Shown: positions 45,715-56,093, numbered from the stretch's first letter. The stretch is DNA of 64,000 bases from Acinetobacter calcoaceticus (GCF_004345325.1 NZ_SLVJ01000001.1:62001-126000), one strand, 5' to 3'. Numbers and translations: made by a program. Notes: generated by a model from the sequence alone, not told the origin.

Positions 45715-45733
45715 TGTCAGATTCCTTTACTTG

Positions 45734-46558
45734 TTACTTAACGCGACGGTCGCGAATAATCATCTTAGTCGTACGCTTATTGGTACGTGTCTTGTACCCT
45801 TTCGCTTTTTGACCCCATGGGCTTACAGGCTGAATACCTTTATTACGCCCTTCACCACCACCGTGCGGGTGATCAACTGGGTTCATCGCCATACCACGAA
45901 CGGTAGGACGAATACCACGCCAGCGTGAAGCACCAGCTTTACCCAATGAACGAAGGTTGCTTTCTTGGTTAGAAACTTCACCAATTACAGCGCGGCACTC
46001 AACGTGTACTTTACGCATTTCGCCAGAACGTAGACGAAGAATTGCGTAAGAACCGTCACGACCCAACAACTGAACAGAAGTACCAGCAGAACGTGCTAAT
46101 TGAGCACCTTTACCGATTTTAAGTTCAATGTTATGTAGTGTAGAACCGATAGGCATGTTGCGAAGTGGCAAGCAGTTACCTGGACGAATTGGAGCATCGT
46201 TACCAGACTGTACTTTATCACCAGCACGCAAACCTTTAGGCGCAATAATATAGCGACGCTCACCATCAGCATACAAAACTAAAGCAATGTGTGCAGTACG
46301 GTTAGGATCGTATTCAATACGCTCAACAACAGCAGGAATGCCATCTTTGTTACGTTTGAAGTCAACAAGACGATACTGTTGTTTATGACCACCACCTACG
46401 TGACGAGTCGTGATGTGACCGTTGTTGTTACGACCACCAGTACGTTTTTTAGCTTCTGTCAACGGTGCATAAGGTGCGCCTTTGTGGAGATGGCTATGAA
46501 CCACTTTCTCTACAAAGCGACGTCCCGGAGACGTTGGCTTACATTTTTGAATCGGCAT
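45734..46558 (-). CDS. rplB: 50S ribosomal protein L2
   Basis: 274 residues with the conserved peptidyl-transferase-adjacent block [19 protein letters not shown] near the C-terminus and the N-terminal [15 protein letters not shown]. 11 bp after rplW. Confidence 0.99.
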   Translation of the reverse strand: MPIQKCKPTSPGRRFVEKVVHSHLHKGAPYAPLTEAKKRTGGRNNNGHITTRHVGGGHKQQYRLVDFKRNKDGIPAVVERIEYDPNRTAHIALVLYADGERRYIIAPKGLRAGDKVQSGNDAPIRPGNCLPLRNMPIGSTLHNIELKIGKGAQLARSAGTSVQLLGRDGSYAILRLRSGEMRKVHVECRAVIGEVSNQESNLRSLGKAGASRWRGIRPTVRGMAMNPVDHPHGGGEGRNKGIQPVSPWGQKAKGYKTRTNKRTTKMIIRDRRVK

Positions 46559-46569
46559 AATTTTCGTCC

Positions 46570-46890
46570 TTATTCCGCTGCGCTTTCAGCGGTATCGCCC
46601 AAGTCAGCCATTTCAACATCTTGGCCAGCTTTCAGGGTGACGTATGCTTTTTTAACATCAGAACGACGTCCTAATGTTTTACCAAAGCGCTTAGACTTAC
46701 CTTTAGTGATAGTCGTGTTAACTTTAACAACTTCCACACCAAACAGTTGTTCAACTGCTTTTTTGATCTCAAGTTTATTTGCATCAAGTGCAACTTTGAA
46801 AACTTGAACACCAACAGTATCACCTAAAACTTGTGCTTTTTCTGAGAATACAGGTCCTCTTAGGACTTGATAGATACGTTCGTTGTTCAT
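46570..46890 (-). CDS. rplW: 50S ribosomal protein L23
   Basis: 106 residues starting [21 protein letters not shown]23 sits at the exit of the peptide tunnel and docks trigger factor and SRP. Its start overlaps the rplD stop by 4 bp (ATGA). Confidence 0.99.
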   Translation of the reverse strand: MNNERIYQVLRGPVFSEKAQVLGDTVGVQVFKVALDANKLEIKKAVEQLFGVEVVKVNTTITKGKSKRFGKTLGRRSDVKKAYVTLKAGQDVEMADLGDTAESAAE

Positions 46891-47489
46891 CCGAGTTCTA
46901 CCTCAATTTTCTTAGCAGCAGCAACAGACATAACAACTTTATCAAACGCGATCAAGCCAACAGGATCGATTGCAGTCGCATCAACCACATCTACATGTGG
47001 AAGGTTACGTGCTGCTAGATAAAGATTTTCATCAACAACATCAGTAACGATTAATGCGCGAGTAGCATTCAAGTCGTTTAGTTTTGCAAGCAACTCTTTA
47101 GTTTTTGGAGCAGCAATAGCAAACTCTTCAACCAATACAAGACGATCTTGGCGAACAAGTTCAGCTAAGATACATTGCATTGCACCGCGATACATTTTAC
47201 GGTTAACTTTTTGAGACCAATCTTGTGGACGAGCGGCAAAAGTTTTACCACCACCAACCCAGATTGGGCTACGAATAGAACCAGCACGAGCACGGCCTGT
47301 ACCTTTTTGACGGAAAGGTTTTTTACCACCGCCAGATACTTCACCACGTGACTTCTGAGCGCGAGAACCTTGACGGCCACCAGCTAAATAAGCTGTAACC
47401 ACTTGGTGTACAAGCGCTTCATTAAATTCGCGTCCGAAGGCAACTTCAGACAACTCAACAGCAGAGCCGGAAACAGTTTGTAAATTCAC
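46887..47489 (-). CDS. rplD: 50S ribosomal protein L4
   Basis: 200 residues. The start is GTG at 47489 (encoding the [15 protein letters not shown] start), supported by GAGGGGA 7 bases upstream and by family length; the open frame to 47558 overlaps rplC and is not used. Conserved segments are [23 protein letters not shown] and [14 protein letters not shown]. In E. coli L4 also attenuates the S10 operon through the leader RNA. Confidence 0.97.
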   Translation of the reverse strand: MNLQTVSGSAVELSEVAFGREFNEALVHQVVTAYLAGGRQGSRAQKSRGEVSGGGKKPFRQKGTGRARAGSIRSPIWVGGGKTFAARPQDWSQKVNRKMYRGAMQCILAELVRQDRLVLVEEFAIAAPKTKELLAKLNDLNATRALIVTDVVDENLYLAARNLPHVDVVDATAIDPVGLIAFDKVVMSVAAAKKIEVELG

Positions 47490-47499
47490 GTTATTCCCC

Positions 47500-48138
47500 T
47501 CAGGCCTTGATCGTAGGACGAACGATAACGTCACCACCGGTAGCGCCAGGAATTGCACCTTTAACTACAAGGATTGAACGTTCTGTGTCGATTGATACAA
47601 CCTCAAGACCTTGTACTGTTACGCGTTCAGCGCCCATATGGCCGGCCATTTTCTTGCCTTTGAACACGCGTCCAGGAGTCTGGTTTTGACCAGTAGAACC
47701 TAAAACACGGTGAGAAAGTGAGTTACCATGTGTAGCGTCTTGGGTACGGAAATTCCAACGCTTAACACCACCTTGGAAACCTTTACCTTTAGATTGACCA
47801 GTTACATCAATTACTTGACCAACTGTGAACAAATCAACACCAATAGTACCACCAACTTCACGACCTTCAAGGTCAGCTTCAGTAGCACGGAACTCTTGAA
47901 CTAAACGACCAGCAGCAACACCCGCTTTAGCGAAGTGACCTTTCTGAGCGTTAGTAACACGAGATTCGCGACGTTCACCAGTTGTAATCTGAATCGCTTG
48001 ATAACCATCAGTTTCAAGCGTTTTGATTTGGGTGATACGGTTTGGATCGACTTCGATCACTGTAACAGGCACAGAGACGCCGGCATCTGTAAAGACACGG
48101 GTCATACCGCACTTGCGACCGACTAAACCAATAGCCAT
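47500..48138 (-). CDS. rplC: 50S ribosomal protein L3
   Basis: 212 residues starting [20 protein letters not shown], with the long internal loop [19 protein letters not shown] containing the Gln methylated by PrmB in E. coli. 10 bp before rplD. Confidence 0.99.
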   Translation of the reverse strand: MAIGLVGRKCGMTRVFTDAGVSVPVTVIEVDPNRITQIKTLETDGYQAIQITTGERRESRVTNAQKGHFAKAGVAAGRLVQEFRATEADLEGREVGGTIGVDLFTVGQVIDVTGQSKGKGFQGGVKRWNFRTQDATHGNSLSHRVLGSTGQNQTPGRVFKGKKMAGHMGAERVTVQGLEVVSIDTERSILVVKGAIPGATGGDVIVRPTIKA

Positions 48139-48197
48139 GTGTGTAAACCTCTTAAAAAGCGGCTTAATTAACTTAGAGCGTTAATTAACCGAAAGCC

Positions 48198-48509
48198 TTA
48201 ACCCAATGCGATCTGAACATCAACACCAGCTGCAAGATCTAATTTCATCAACGCATCAACAGTTTTGTCTGTTGGTTGAACGATATCGATCAAACGCTTG
48301 TAAGTGCGGATTTCATACTGATCACGCGCATCTTTGTTTACATGCGGTGAAGTTAGAACGTTGAAGCGTTCGATGCGAGTAGGCATCGGGATTGGACCAC
48401 ACACTTGTGCTCCAGTACGCTTTGCGGTTTCTACGATCTCTTGAGAAGATTGATCAATCAGACGATGATCAAAAGACTTAAGACGGATACGGATTCTCTG
48501 GTTAGACAT
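48198..48509 (-). CDS. rpsJ: 30S ribosomal protein S10 (NusE)
   Basis: 103 residues from ATG 48509 ([19 protein letters not shown]); the frame is open to 48524. Conserved ends are [15 protein letters not shown] and [14 protein letters not shown]. It also acts as NusE in antitermination. First gene of the S10 operon, followed by rplC after 59 bp. Confidence 0.99.
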   Translation of the reverse strand: MSNQRIRIRLKSFDHRLIDQSSQEIVETAKRTGAQVCGPIPMPTRIERFNVLTSPHVNKDARDQYEIRTYKRLIDIVQPTDKTVDALMKLDLAAGVDVQIALG

Positions 48510-48675
48510 ACCAGTAAACTCCAAGCCAAAATATATAAAGAATCACCCTTGACGCACCTCACCTGGTGGTAAGTGTCAAAGGCAGTGAAAATCACTAAGG
48601 TCATGATCGATGCCATGACTGTAACGATCTAAACGACTTTATTCGCCGTTTAGCCCCTATATTTAAGGGTCGCTC
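48510..48675 (-). promoter_or_regulatory. S10 operon leader
   Basis: The roughly 165-nt leader between the promoter and rpsJ can form several hairpins, including GTCATG/CATGAC at 48600-48619 and AAACG/CGTTT at 48630-48650. In E. coli the S10 leader binds L4 for autogenous control; whether these hairpins do the same here is unknown. Confidence 0.5.
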
Positions 48676-48704
48676 ATTATAACTATTGTTTAAGCATTAA
48701 GCAA
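48676..48704 (-). promoter_or_regulatory. S10 operon promoter
   Basis: On the minus strand TTGCTT (48699-48704) and a perfect TATAAT (48676-48681) are separated by exactly 17 bp. This is the strongest promoter-like sequence upstream of the 28-gene ribosomal cluster. Confidence 0.75.
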
Positions 48705-48780
48705 ACCTATTTGTGGCTTTTATCGATGTTTTTTTGGGACTACACCCCTATCTATTTATGTTTACTTTTTAATCAATCAT

Positions 48781-49509
48781 TTATGCACGCAAAACGTAAT
48801 CAATTGCATTATTTAGAATTTGTTGACCCGGTAAAAAATCAATTTTCTTAGAATTTTTAATACTTTGTAATGATTGCACATAGGGCCCTTCAAACACATT
48901 CTCCTCTAGTTCATGCTCAATAAACAGTTCTAAAACTGCTGGGGTAATTTCAGGGTGAAATTGAAATCCCAACACATTTTTCCCAATTTGATAAAGTTGG
49001 TTTGGGCAGACTGAATTTTCAGCCAAACGTATCGCACCTTTAGGGATATTGAACGTCTCACGATGCCATTGCAGCACTCGTATTTCTGCGGGAACCTTAA
49101 AACAATGTGCTGGAATATATTCACTTTTATATACAGTACTCCACCCCACCTCCGGTTGCGGTGTACGCTGTACAATTGCACCCAAAGCATTGGCAATCAG
49201 TTGTCCACCAAGACACAAGCCTAGCGCCGGCTTTGAGGTGGCCAAATAACGCCGAATCCAACGTTTTTCAACTTTGAGCCATGGAAAATTCGCCTCATCA
49301 TTGACGCTCATCGGACCTCCCATAATGATCAATAAATCCACATCATCAACTGCAGGTAAGGCATCAATTTCGAATAAATAATCTGTAGGTAGAGCAAAAA
49401 ATTCTGTGGCAGTAATCACAGCACCCAAAGCCTTCAGATGCTCATAACAACTACCAAAACCCTCACCTGCGATATGTTGAAAATAATGGACATTAAATTT
49501 TTTCATCAT
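48781..49509 (-). CDS. Class I glutamine amidotransferase-like protein
   Basis: A 242-residue protein with the GATase1 catalytic triad: Cys99 in LGLCLGGQ, and His185 and Glu187 in FQFHPEIT. The IIMGGPMSVNDE segment forms the oxyanion region. Stand-alone proteins of this type resemble GMP-synthase-like amidotransferases and gamma-glutamyl hydrolases (for instance YfeJ/GuaA-like). No synthetase partner is adjacent. The acceptor is unknown. ATG 49509 has AGG 6 bases upstream. Confidence 0.88.
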   Translation of the reverse strand: MMKKFNVHYFQHIAGEGFGSCYEHLKALGAVITATEFFALPTDYLFEIDALPAVDDVDLLIIMGGPMSVNDEANFPWLKVEKRWIRRYLATSKPALGLCLGGQLIANALGAIVQRTPQPEVGWSTVYKSEYIPAHCFKVPAEIRVLQWHRETFNIPKGAIRLAENSVCPNQLYQIGKNVLGFQFHPEITPAVLELFIEHELEENVFEGPYVQSLQSIKNSKKIDFLPGQQILNNAIDYVLRA

Positions 49510-49664
49510 GAATAACCTGCGCTATTTTTATAGGAAGTTATTAGCAAAAATAACGCCAATCCACTTTATTGCTTATTAATATTCACAAATATTTGCTTTG
49601 CCACTGTAATTTAATGTGAATTGCTTTGTAACATTATTTAGTCAATTTACTTTTGAGTAAGCCT

Positions 49665-50873
49665 GTGAAAATTACCCCCCAAACCGCATTGATCCATGCC
49701 CCGCGAAATGCACCACAAAGCATCTCCACGGTTCAACCCCCTCTCTATCGTGCATCTACCATTATCTTCCAAAATACCGCTGCACTTTACAATCGCCATT
49801 GGACCGATGACTACGACTACAGCTATGGTACGCACGGAACTCCGACCACTTACACCCTCGCCGATCAAATCGCTTTGAATGAAGGGGGTAAATATTGTTT
49901 GTTGGCACCAAGCGGTCTCTCTGCAATCAATCTGATCAATAGTGCTTGTCTCGGCCATGGCGATGAAGTCTGGATCCCCGACAATATCTACGGCCCCAAC
50001 AAAGAACACCTACACGACTTAGAAAAACGCTATGGTATTGGTGTTCAAAGCTACAACTGCCTTGATATCGATAGCTTCCAACCCTCTGTACGAACCAAGC
50101 TAATTTGGCTAGAAGCCGCTGGATCAGTAAGTCTAGAGTTCCCTGACATACATGGCCTTCTTGTGAAAGCCAAACAACATGGCGTCCTTACGGCACTCGA
50201 CAATACCTGGGGAGCAGGCTTGGCATTTAATCCATTTGATATCGGAGATGAACATTTAGCCGTTGATATCAGTGTGCATGCACTAACCAAATATCCAAGT
50301 GGTGGTGGCGACATCCTCATGGGGGCCATCGTCACTCGTGACCTAGATCTACACCATCGCCTGCTGCGCATGCATGCCTTACAAGGTATCGCAGTTTCTG
50401 GCGATGATGTCGCACAAATACAGCGCAGCTTAAGCTCAATGCGGCTACGTTATCAGCAACATCACCAAACCACGCAAAAACTCTCAACTTGGCTTACACA
50501 GCAAAGCATGTTTGCCCAAGTTCTACATCCAATGCTTCCGGATAGTCCAGGGCATGTGCATTGGAAACAAAGCTGTAGCAATGGTTTAGCCGCTGGACTG
50601 GTCAGCGTGATCTTTAAAGCAGAATATAATTTGAACGCTGTACGTGCATTTTGCGACCAGTTACAATTGTTTAAACTTGGCTTTAGCTGGGGCGGACCAA
50701 TGAGCTTGGTTATGCTGTATCAATTGACTCAAATGCGCCAATTAGATACATCTCATTTAGCGAAAGGCATCTTGGTTCGTTTTTGCATTGGACTAGAACA
50801 TCCAGATGATTTAATCCAAGATATCGCACAAGCATTAGAAAAAATCAAATCATCATCCAATAACCATCCATAA
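49665..50873 (+). CDS. metC: Cystathionine beta-lyase
   Basis: A PLP-dependent gamma-family enzyme of about 402 residues that cleaves cystathionine to homocysteine, pyruvate and ammonia in methionine synthesis. The PLP Lys is in [12 protein letters not shown] (about residue 209), with [10 protein letters not shown] and [11 protein letters not shown] upstream and LDNTWGAG holding the pyridine-binding Asp. No ATG is available: GTG 49665 with GAG upstream was chosen, TTG 49653 is the alternative. The short spacing (32 bp) to the next gene suggests cotranscription. Confidence 0.88.
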   Translation: MKITPQTALIHAPRNAPQSISTVQPPLYRASTIIFQNTAALYNRHWTDDYDYSYGTHGTPTTYTLADQIALNEGGKYCLLAPSGLSAINLINSACLGHGDEVWIPDNIYGPNKEHLHDLEKRYGIGVQSYNCLDIDSFQPSVRTKLIWLEAAGSVSLEFPDIHGLLVKAKQHGVLTALDNTWGAGLAFNPFDIGDEHLAVDISVHALTKYPSGGGDILMGAIVTRDLDLHHRLLRMHALQGIAVSGDDVAQIQRSLSSMRLRYQQHHQTTQKLSTWLTQQSMFAQVLHPMLPDSPGHVHWKQSCSNGLAAGLVSVIFKAEYNLNAVRAFCDQLQLFKLGFSWGGPMSLVMLYQLTQMRQLDTSHLAKGILVRFCIGLEHPDDLIQDIAQALEKIKSSSNNHP

Positions 50874-50905
50874 GCAAATTTAAATTCACCGAAATAGGAA
50901 ACACT

Positions 50906-52510
50906 ATGGGTACGCCAATTATTATTGCAAAAAAGTCCTCCGATACGTCACAAGATGTGGTTTTACATTCCCAATTGGCAAACCGCCATGGCTTAATTGC
51001 GGGTGCCACAGGTACAGGTAAAACTGTGACATTAAAAGTGCTCGCTGAAAGCTTTTCTCGACTCGGCGTACCCGTATTTTTGGCGGATGCCAAAGGTGAT
51101 GTTTCCAGCATGGCTAAAGCGGGCCAAAGTAATCCTAAATTTCAAGCGCGTCTTGATATGCTCGGCATTAAAAACATCGAATTTGCCGCTTCACCTGTGG
51201 TGTTCTGGGACGTCTTTGGTGAGCAAGGTCATCCAATCCGTACCACGATCTCTGAGGTCGGACCGTTGTTGTTATCACAGATGTTAAATCTAAATGAAAC
51301 CCAACAAGGCGTACTCTCAGCAGTGTTTCGCGTTGCCGATGATCAAGGTTTGCTGCTGATTGACTTTAAAGATCTAAAAGCCATGTTGAGTTATGTCAGT
51401 GAAAATGCTGCAGCTCTCAAAGCCGATTATGGCAATCTCTCCCCTGCCAGCCTGGGTGCAATACAACGTAATTTACTCGCTTTGGGCGATCAAGGTGGCG
51501 AGCAGTTCTTTGCCGAACCTAGTCTAGACATCATGGATTTTATTCAGACCGATGCCAATGGTCATGGCAATATCAATTTATTGGCCGCTGAAAAGCTCAT
51601 GAATACCCCTAAACTCTACGCCACCTTTCTACTGTGGATGCTGTCGGAGTTATTTGAAAAGTTACCTGAAGTCGGCGATTTAGATAAACCTAAATTGGTG
51701 TTTTTCTTTGATGAAGCGCACTTACTATTTAACAATGCCAGTCCTGCTTTACAGGAAAAGATTCAGCAAGTGGTGCGCTTGATTCGCTCAAAAGGGGTTG
51801 GGATCTATTTTATTAGCCAAAACCCTTTGGACATTCCTGAAGATGTCTTGGGTCAACTGGGCAACCGCATCCAACATGCCTTAAGGGCATTCACCCCCAA
51901 AGACCAGAAAGCCGTCAAAACCGCAGCAGATACTTTTCGCGCCAACCCCGAGTTTAAAGTCGATGCAGCCATTACTGAACTGGCCGTTGGTGAAGCCTTG
52001 ATTAGCTGTTTAGATGAAAAAGGCACGCCACAGATCGTAGAGCGCGCACTGATCATGCCACCCTTTTCAGCCTTCAGCCCAATCACAACCGAAGAGCGTC
52101 AAAGCCTCATCCAACAAAGTGTATTGGCTGGTGTCTATGAGCAAGCCATAGATCGTGACAGTGCCTATGAAATGCTACAAAGAAAGATCAGCGAAAGTGC
52201 TCAGCAGCAACTTGCTGAAGCAGAAGCCATCGCACAAGCCAAAGCTCAAGAAGCGCTCGCCAAACAACAAGCCAAAGATCAAGAATCCCTAGCCAAACAG
52301 CAAGCCAAGGAGCAGGAAGTCTTGGCTAAGGAACAGTTGCGCCAACAAAAAGAACAAGAAAAAGAAGCTGAGCGCCAAGCCAAAGAGCGCGCAAAACTGA
52401 CCCAAGATATCGTCGGTACATTTGCCAAAAGTGCTGCTCGAAGTTTAGGTGGATCTGGCGGACAAAAACTCATTCGTGGCTTACTTGGATCTTTATTTGG
52501 TAAACGCTAA
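50906..52510 (+). CDS. yjgR: YjgR-type HerA-like ATPase (DUF853)
   Basis: A 534-residue P-loop ATPase of the HerA/FtsK superfamily. Walker A is GATGTGKT (33-40) and Walker B FFFDEAH is near 268-272; an [22 protein letters not shown] block follows. The C-terminal 430-500 region is a charged coiled coil with about 11-residue repeats ([33 protein letters not shown]). Its cellular role is unknown; E. coli YjgR shares the core. It is separated by 32 bp from metC and closed by a terminator. Confidence 0.9.
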   Translation: MGTPIIIAKKSSDTSQDVVLHSQLANRHGLIAGATGTGKTVTLKVLAESFSRLGVPVFLADAKGDVSSMAKAGQSNPKFQARLDMLGIKNIEFAASPVVFWDVFGEQGHPIRTTISEVGPLLLSQMLNLNETQQGVLSAVFRVADDQGLLLIDFKDLKAMLSYVSENAAALKADYGNLSPASLGAIQRNLLALGDQGGEQFFAEPSLDIMDFIQTDANGHGNINLLAAEKLMNTPKLYATFLLWMLSELFEKLPEVGDLDKPKLVFFFDEAHLLFNNASPALQEKIQQVVRLIRSKGVGIYFISQNPLDIPEDVLGQLGNRIQHALRAFTPKDQKAVKTAADTFRANPEFKVDAAITELAVGEALISCLDEKGTPQIVERALIMPPFSAFSPITTEERQSLIQQSVLAGVYEQAIDRDSAYEMLQRKISESAQQQLAEAEAIAQAKAQEALAKQQAKDQESLAKQQAKEQEVLAKEQLRQQKEQEKEAERQAKERAKLTQDIVGTFAKSAARSLGGSGGQKLIRGLLGSLFGKR

Positions 52511-52530
52511 AACCGCAACCTAATCATGTT

Positions 52531-52567
52531 AAAAATAGGGGATAAATATTACCCCCTATTTTATTTA
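52531..52567 (+). terminator. Terminator after yjgR
   Basis: AAATAGGGG and CCCCTATTT form a 9-bp stem around an AT-rich loop, followed by TATTT. Confidence 0.75.
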
Positions 52568-52604
52568 AGGTTTTTCCAGCTTTGCTATTTACAAGTGATT
52601 TTAT

Positions 52605-52627
52605 AAAATGTATTTTAAATACATCTT
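52605..52627. promoter_or_regulatory. NsrR operator upstream of the globin gene
   Basis: An 11-1-11 inverted repeat, AAAATGTATTT-T-AAATACATCTT, with a single mismatch between arms. It matches the known NsrR consensus AAGATGyATTT-n-AAATrCATCTT almost exactly. It lies 25 bp upstream of the globin ATG. A TTTACA box at 52588-52593 with TATTTT at 52611-52616 (17-bp spacing) would place the operator over the promoter. The nsrR gene is the next but one. Confidence 0.85.
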
Positions 52628-52651
52628 ATAACCATAACTGTTGAAATAGCC

Positions 52652-53413
52652 ATGAATCCACAGCAAATTGAACTCGTTAAAAGCACTGTCCCTGTACTAC
52701 GTGAAAACGGTGTAGCCTTGACCAGTTACTTCTATAACCGCATGTTGAACAACCACCCTGAACTCAAAAATGTGTTTAACCTCGACAGCCAAAACTCTGG
52801 TCGTCAACCACGTGCTTTGGCCGCGGCAGTATTGGCTTATGCTGAACACATTGAAAACCCGAGTGTCTTGGCCAAAGCGATTCAACATATCGCCACCAAA
52901 CATGTCAGTCTGGATATTCAACCTGATCAATATGCCATCGTAGGTGAAAACCTATTACATTCGATCAGTGAAGTACTTGATGTTCCATTTGAATCCGACT
53001 TAATTGCGGCATGGAAACAAGCATATTTACAACTTGCAGATATCTTGATCGATGTTGAAAAGCAAAAATATGCTGCACTCGATCAGCAACAAGGGGGTTG
53101 GGCAGGTTGGAGAGGCTTTGAAATTACGGAAATTCAAGCGGCGCCAGCAGGCCAACTCTTTACTGTAAAAGCCAGCGATCAACAACCAGTGACTGCTGCA
53201 ACTGCAGGCGAATTTATCTCTGTGAAAGTTAAAGTACCAAATCATGAGTTACAACAACCGCATCAATTTACCCTTAGTGAAGGCCCAATACAGCATTATC
53301 AATTTCTAGTCAAAGCTGAAGAAAAAGGCACCGAATATTCGGTTGCGAACATTCTGCTTGAACACTACAAAGTCGGCGATCAAGTACAGGTCAGCGCACC
53401 ATTATCCAAATAA
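52652..53413 (+). CDS. Truncated flavohaemoglobin (globin plus partial FAD domain)
   Basis: A 253-residue protein aligned to the first about 250 residues of E. coli Hmp. The globin domain (about 1-140) keeps the B10 Tyr28, proximal His84 and Tyr94/Glu136. The reductase part (about 150-253) begins with GGWAGWRGF but the FAD motif RxYS is replaced by HQFT (204-207), and the protein stops at VQVSAPLSK, exactly where Hmp continues into its NAD(P)-binding domain (about 145 residues missing). It cannot be a self-sufficient NO dioxygenase; it may need an external reductase or act as an NO scavenger/sensor. Regulated by NsrR (operator at 52605). Confidence 0.85.
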   Translation: MNPQQIELVKSTVPVLRENGVALTSYFYNRMLNNHPELKNVFNLDSQNSGRQPRALAAAVLAYAEHIENPSVLAKAIQHIATKHVSLDIQPDQYAIVGENLLHSISEVLDVPFESDLIAAWKQAYLQLADILIDVEKQKYAALDQQQGGWAGWRGFEITEIQAAPAGQLFTVKASDQQPVTAATAGEFISVKVKVPNHELQQPHQFTLSEGPIQHYQFLVKAEEKGTEYSVANILLEHYKVGDQVQVSAPLSK

Positions 53414-53432
53414 ACCAAAGCCGTGGTTTAGT

Positions 53433-53462
53433 CAAAGACCCTGATAAAGGGTCTTTGTTTTT
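53433..53462 (+). terminator. Terminator after the globin gene
   Basis: CAAAGACCC and GGGTCTTTG form a 9-bp stem with a 7-base loop followed by TTTTT. Confidence 0.85.
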
Positions 53463-53543
53463 CATCGTACAAATGACATTTCTTTCATAGGCAAATCAGG
53501 CTATGATTCCCATTTCCCCAGCCAGAGAGCACTTATTCACCCT

Positions 53544-53990
53544 ATGCAATTGAATAAGTTTACCGACTACGGCCTCAGGATCTTGATGTATATCTCTAGA
53601 CCGAAAGCGACGCCGTACACCATTGCAGAAATCGCAACCAATCTCCAAGTCTCTCAGAATCACTTGGTCAAAGTCGTGCATTTCATGGGTAAGCAACAGT
53701 GGATTATCACCAGTCGAGGTAAAGGGGGTGGTATCCAACTCAATCCCGATGCTCTGACACTTCAACTCGGACAGGTGGTACGGATCTTACAAGGTGATCA
53801 ACCGATCGTAGAATGCAACCACCCACCCTGTGTATTACGGGTAGGCTGTGGATTGAAAGGCGTTTTGGATCAAGCATTAGATCAGTTCTATGCACATCTG
53901 GATCAGTTTAGCTTGCAACAAGCGATTCAAAACACCGCACAGACCTCACAAAACTTAAGCTACATCCCCACTCTAAGTATCGAAGCCTAG
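53544..53990 (+). CDS. nsrR: Nitric-oxide-sensing repressor NsrR (Rrf2 family)
   Basis: A 148-residue Rrf2-type regulator. The winged HTH is at about 25-60 (TIAEIATNLQVSQNHLVKVV). The Fe-S cluster cysteines Cys91, Cys96 and Cys102 lie in ECNHPPCVLRVGC with the NsrR spacing, the same numbering as E. coli NsrR. It represses NO-detoxification genes until NO damages its cluster. It lies 130 bp downstream of the truncated globin, separated by a terminator. Confidence 0.92.
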   Translation: MQLNKFTDYGLRILMYISRPKATPYTIAEIATNLQVSQNHLVKVVHFMGKQQWIITSRGKGGGIQLNPDALTLQLGQVVRILQGDQPIVECNHPPCVLRVGCGLKGVLDQALDQFYAHLDQFSLQQAIQNTAQTSQNLSYIPTLSIEA

Positions 53991-54052
53991 ACGTGATTTC
54001 GCTGAAAAAGACTTCAATTGCAGTCAAATTCGCTTGAACTATTGAGTTCCTG

Positions 54053-54058
54053 TATAAT
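54053..54058 (+). promoter_or_regulatory. -10 box of the engB promoter
   Basis: A perfect TATAAT lies 35 bp upstream of the engB ATG. The only reasonable -35 (TTCGCT at 54029-54034, 18-bp spacing) is weak; TTGAAC at 54034 is too close (13 bp). Confidence 0.5.
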
Positions 54059-54092
54059 GCGGCCTGTTGACGATAAAGTTTGAAGTTATATT

Positions 54093-54980
54093 ATGCATCG
54101 CAGTAGTGGAAAGTCGAGAAACAGTAAGACAGCCAACGCCCCGAAACAGAAAATCAGTTACGAGAAAAAAGTCGACTCTGCTATTACAGAATATTCTTCT
54201 TCATCGTTAAACTGGTTACGTCAGGCCGAATTCCTGATGAGTGCGCCTAAGCTGAGTCTCTGTGTAGATGATACCGGTTATGAGATCGCCTTTGCTGGCC
54301 GCTCGAACGCGGGTAAATCAAGCGCAATCAATACGATTACCAACCAAAAACAGTTGGCTCGTGCATCGAAGAAACCGGGTCGTACCCAAATGATCAACTT
54401 CTTTAGCTTGGGTAATCCTGACCAACGTCTGGTCGACTTACCTGGCTATGGCTATGCTGCTGTGCCTGAAGCCATGAAGTTAGTTTGGCAAAAAGAACTT
54501 GAAAATTACCTGATCCACCGAGAAAGCCTACAAGGTTTGGTGTTGCTGATGGATATTCGCCATCCGCTACAGCATTTTGATGTGATGATGCTGGAATGGG
54601 CCTATTCACGTAAACTATTCGTACATGTGTTGCTGACCAAATCAGATAAGCTCAATCGTGGTCCTGCAAGCAAAGTCTTACATGAAGTCCAAGATCAATT
54701 AAGAAAAATGAAGCTGAATTTTTCCATTCAACTGTTTTCTTCTTTAAATAAACAAGGTCTTGAAGAACTTGCCAGTGTTATGGCTGGTCGATTGAACTAT
54801 ACCTTGGCACCGACTGAAAGTTTTGATTTAAGTCAAATCCCGACACTCTCTGACGATGACATATCGGATGAAGATGGTGAAAGCGATCTTGAGGTAGAAC
54901 AGAGCGATGCGGCACAAGTTGAAATTCAGCAGCACTCAACTGCTGAGTCTACACCTGCTTCGGACTCAACCGAAAAATGA
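54093..54980 (+). CDS. engB: Ribosome biogenesis GTPase EngB (YihA/YsxC)
   Basis: A 295-residue TRAFAC-class GTPase needed for 50S assembly. G motifs: G1 GRSNAGKSS (69-77), G3 DLPGYG (115-120), G4 TKSD (182-185). E. coli YihA is 210 residues; the extra length is an N-terminal basic extension (about 1-35) and an acidic, Ser/Asp/Glu-rich C-terminal tail after about 235 (LSDDDISDEDGESDLE). These tails are likely disordered. Confidence 0.93.
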   Translation: MHRSSGKSRNSKTANAPKQKISYEKKVDSAITEYSSSSLNWLRQAEFLMSAPKLSLCVDDTGYEIAFAGRSNAGKSSAINTITNQKQLARASKKPGRTQMINFFSLGNPDQRLVDLPGYGYAAVPEAMKLVWQKELENYLIHRESLQGLVLLMDIRHPLQHFDVMMLEWAYSRKLFVHVLLTKSDKLNRGPASKVLHEVQDQLRKMKLNFSIQLFSSLNKQGLEELASVMAGRLNYTLAPTESFDLSQIPTLSDDDISDEDGESDLEVEQSDAAQVEIQQHSTAESTPASDSTEK

Positions 54981-55052
54981 TCATCAGATGATAGCAATGA
55001 TCCTTGTATGACTTAATTGTCCGACAAAACTCATCACCAATTGATATTTGAA

Positions 55053-55090
55053 TGTCCCCAATTGCTAAAGGTAATTGGGGACATTTTTTT
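55053..55090 (+). terminator. Terminator after engB
   Basis: TGTCCCCAATT and AATTGGGGACA form an 11-bp perfect stem around a 9-base loop, followed by TTTTTTT. Confidence 0.9.
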
Positions 55091-55139
55091 ATACTCAATG
55101 TAACTTGAGAATAGTCACTCAGAAAAATAGGACATGGTG

Positions 55140-56084
55140 ATGAGTTTATTATCGCGCTTGAAGAACAGTCGGATCGGTTCATCTATTCAATATCATATAA
55201 AACCACGTAAAGTTAAATTTGAATGGCAAGATACACCGATCGATTGGATTCCCAACCAAGCATTTGTCAGTTATTTCATCAATGAAATTAATATGATTTT
55301 ACCTGCAGGTGAGTTTTGGTTCTGCCGCCTGTATAACAAAGTGCTCCCGCAAATTAGCGATGAAAAGCTCGCTGAAGATGTGAGAGCCTTTATCCGCCAA
55401 GAAGCCATGCACGCACAAGCACATAGCTCGGCCAACAAAGAATATTTAACCGTGCGCAACATCCAAGTTCAACGCAACTTGGATGTGATGGACTATGTCT
55501 TCACCCAATTACTCGCTGATCAGCCACTCGGTTATACCGTACCAAAACCCCTTGAAAAGCAATGGGATTTATTCCGTCTTGGCATCATCGCCACAGTGGA
55601 ACACATGACCTGTGTGTTGGGTAAATATGTACTTTACAATACCTATTGGGAAGAACTCGGCGCTGACCCAAGCATGCTGGATTTGGTCAAATGGCACGGC
55701 GCTGAAGAAATCGAGCACCGTAGTGTTGCTTTTGACTTATATCGCCATCTGGGTGGCGGTTATATTTCCCGTTATTATCAAAGCGTGATCGTGATTGGCT
55801 TGGTGCTGGGCTTGTGGGTCGATGGTGCAGCCAATATTTTAAATCAAGATCCGCGCTTTAAAGAAAACAAAGCAGCGGTCTACAAACCGTGGATCTGGTT
55901 GGAATGGTACAACATTTCCCAACAAGACAATCGTCTGATGCCTAGCCCATTGTGGTTGATCTCACAGCAACTTGGCTATCTGATGCCTTGGTATGATCCT
56001 GTGCATGAAGCCAAAACTGAAGATGCACTCGCCTACCTTGATCGCTCCCCTGCGGCGAAACGCGCCCTGCCTAAAGTCGCCTAA
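55140..56084 (+). CDS. PF10118-type predicted metal-dependent hydrolase (ferritin-like)
   Basis: A 314-residue protein with the pattern of the PF10118/COG3687 family: an EQEAMH-like RQEAMHAQAH block near 88-95, a central helix with EHMTCVLGKY and a second HGAEEIEHRSVAFDLYRHLGG near 185-205, consistent with a di-iron carboxylate site in a four-helix bundle. The ATG at 55140 was chosen because AGGA is 7 bases upstream; ATG 55134 is too close to it. The substrate is unknown. Confidence 0.75.
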   Translation: MSLLSRLKNSRIGSSIQYHIKPRKVKFEWQDTPIDWIPNQAFVSYFINEINMILPAGEFWFCRLYNKVLPQISDEKLAEDVRAFIRQEAMHAQAHSSANKEYLTVRNIQVQRNLDVMDYVFTQLLADQPLGYTVPKPLEKQWDLFRLGIIATVEHMTCVLGKYVLYNTYWEELGADPSMLDLVKWHGAEEIEHRSVAFDLYRHLGGGYISRYYQSVIVIGLVLGLWVDGAANILNQDPRFKENKAAVYKPWIWLEWYNISQQDNRLMPSPLWLISQQLGYLMPWYDPVHEAKTEDALAYLDRSPAAKRALPKVA

Positions 56085-56093
56085 GCAGCATTG

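Noticed and set aside
46289..46807. 172-codon plus-strand ORF antisense to rplB and rplW
   Set aside because: Antisense shadow in highly expressed ribosomal genes; no SD and no domain.
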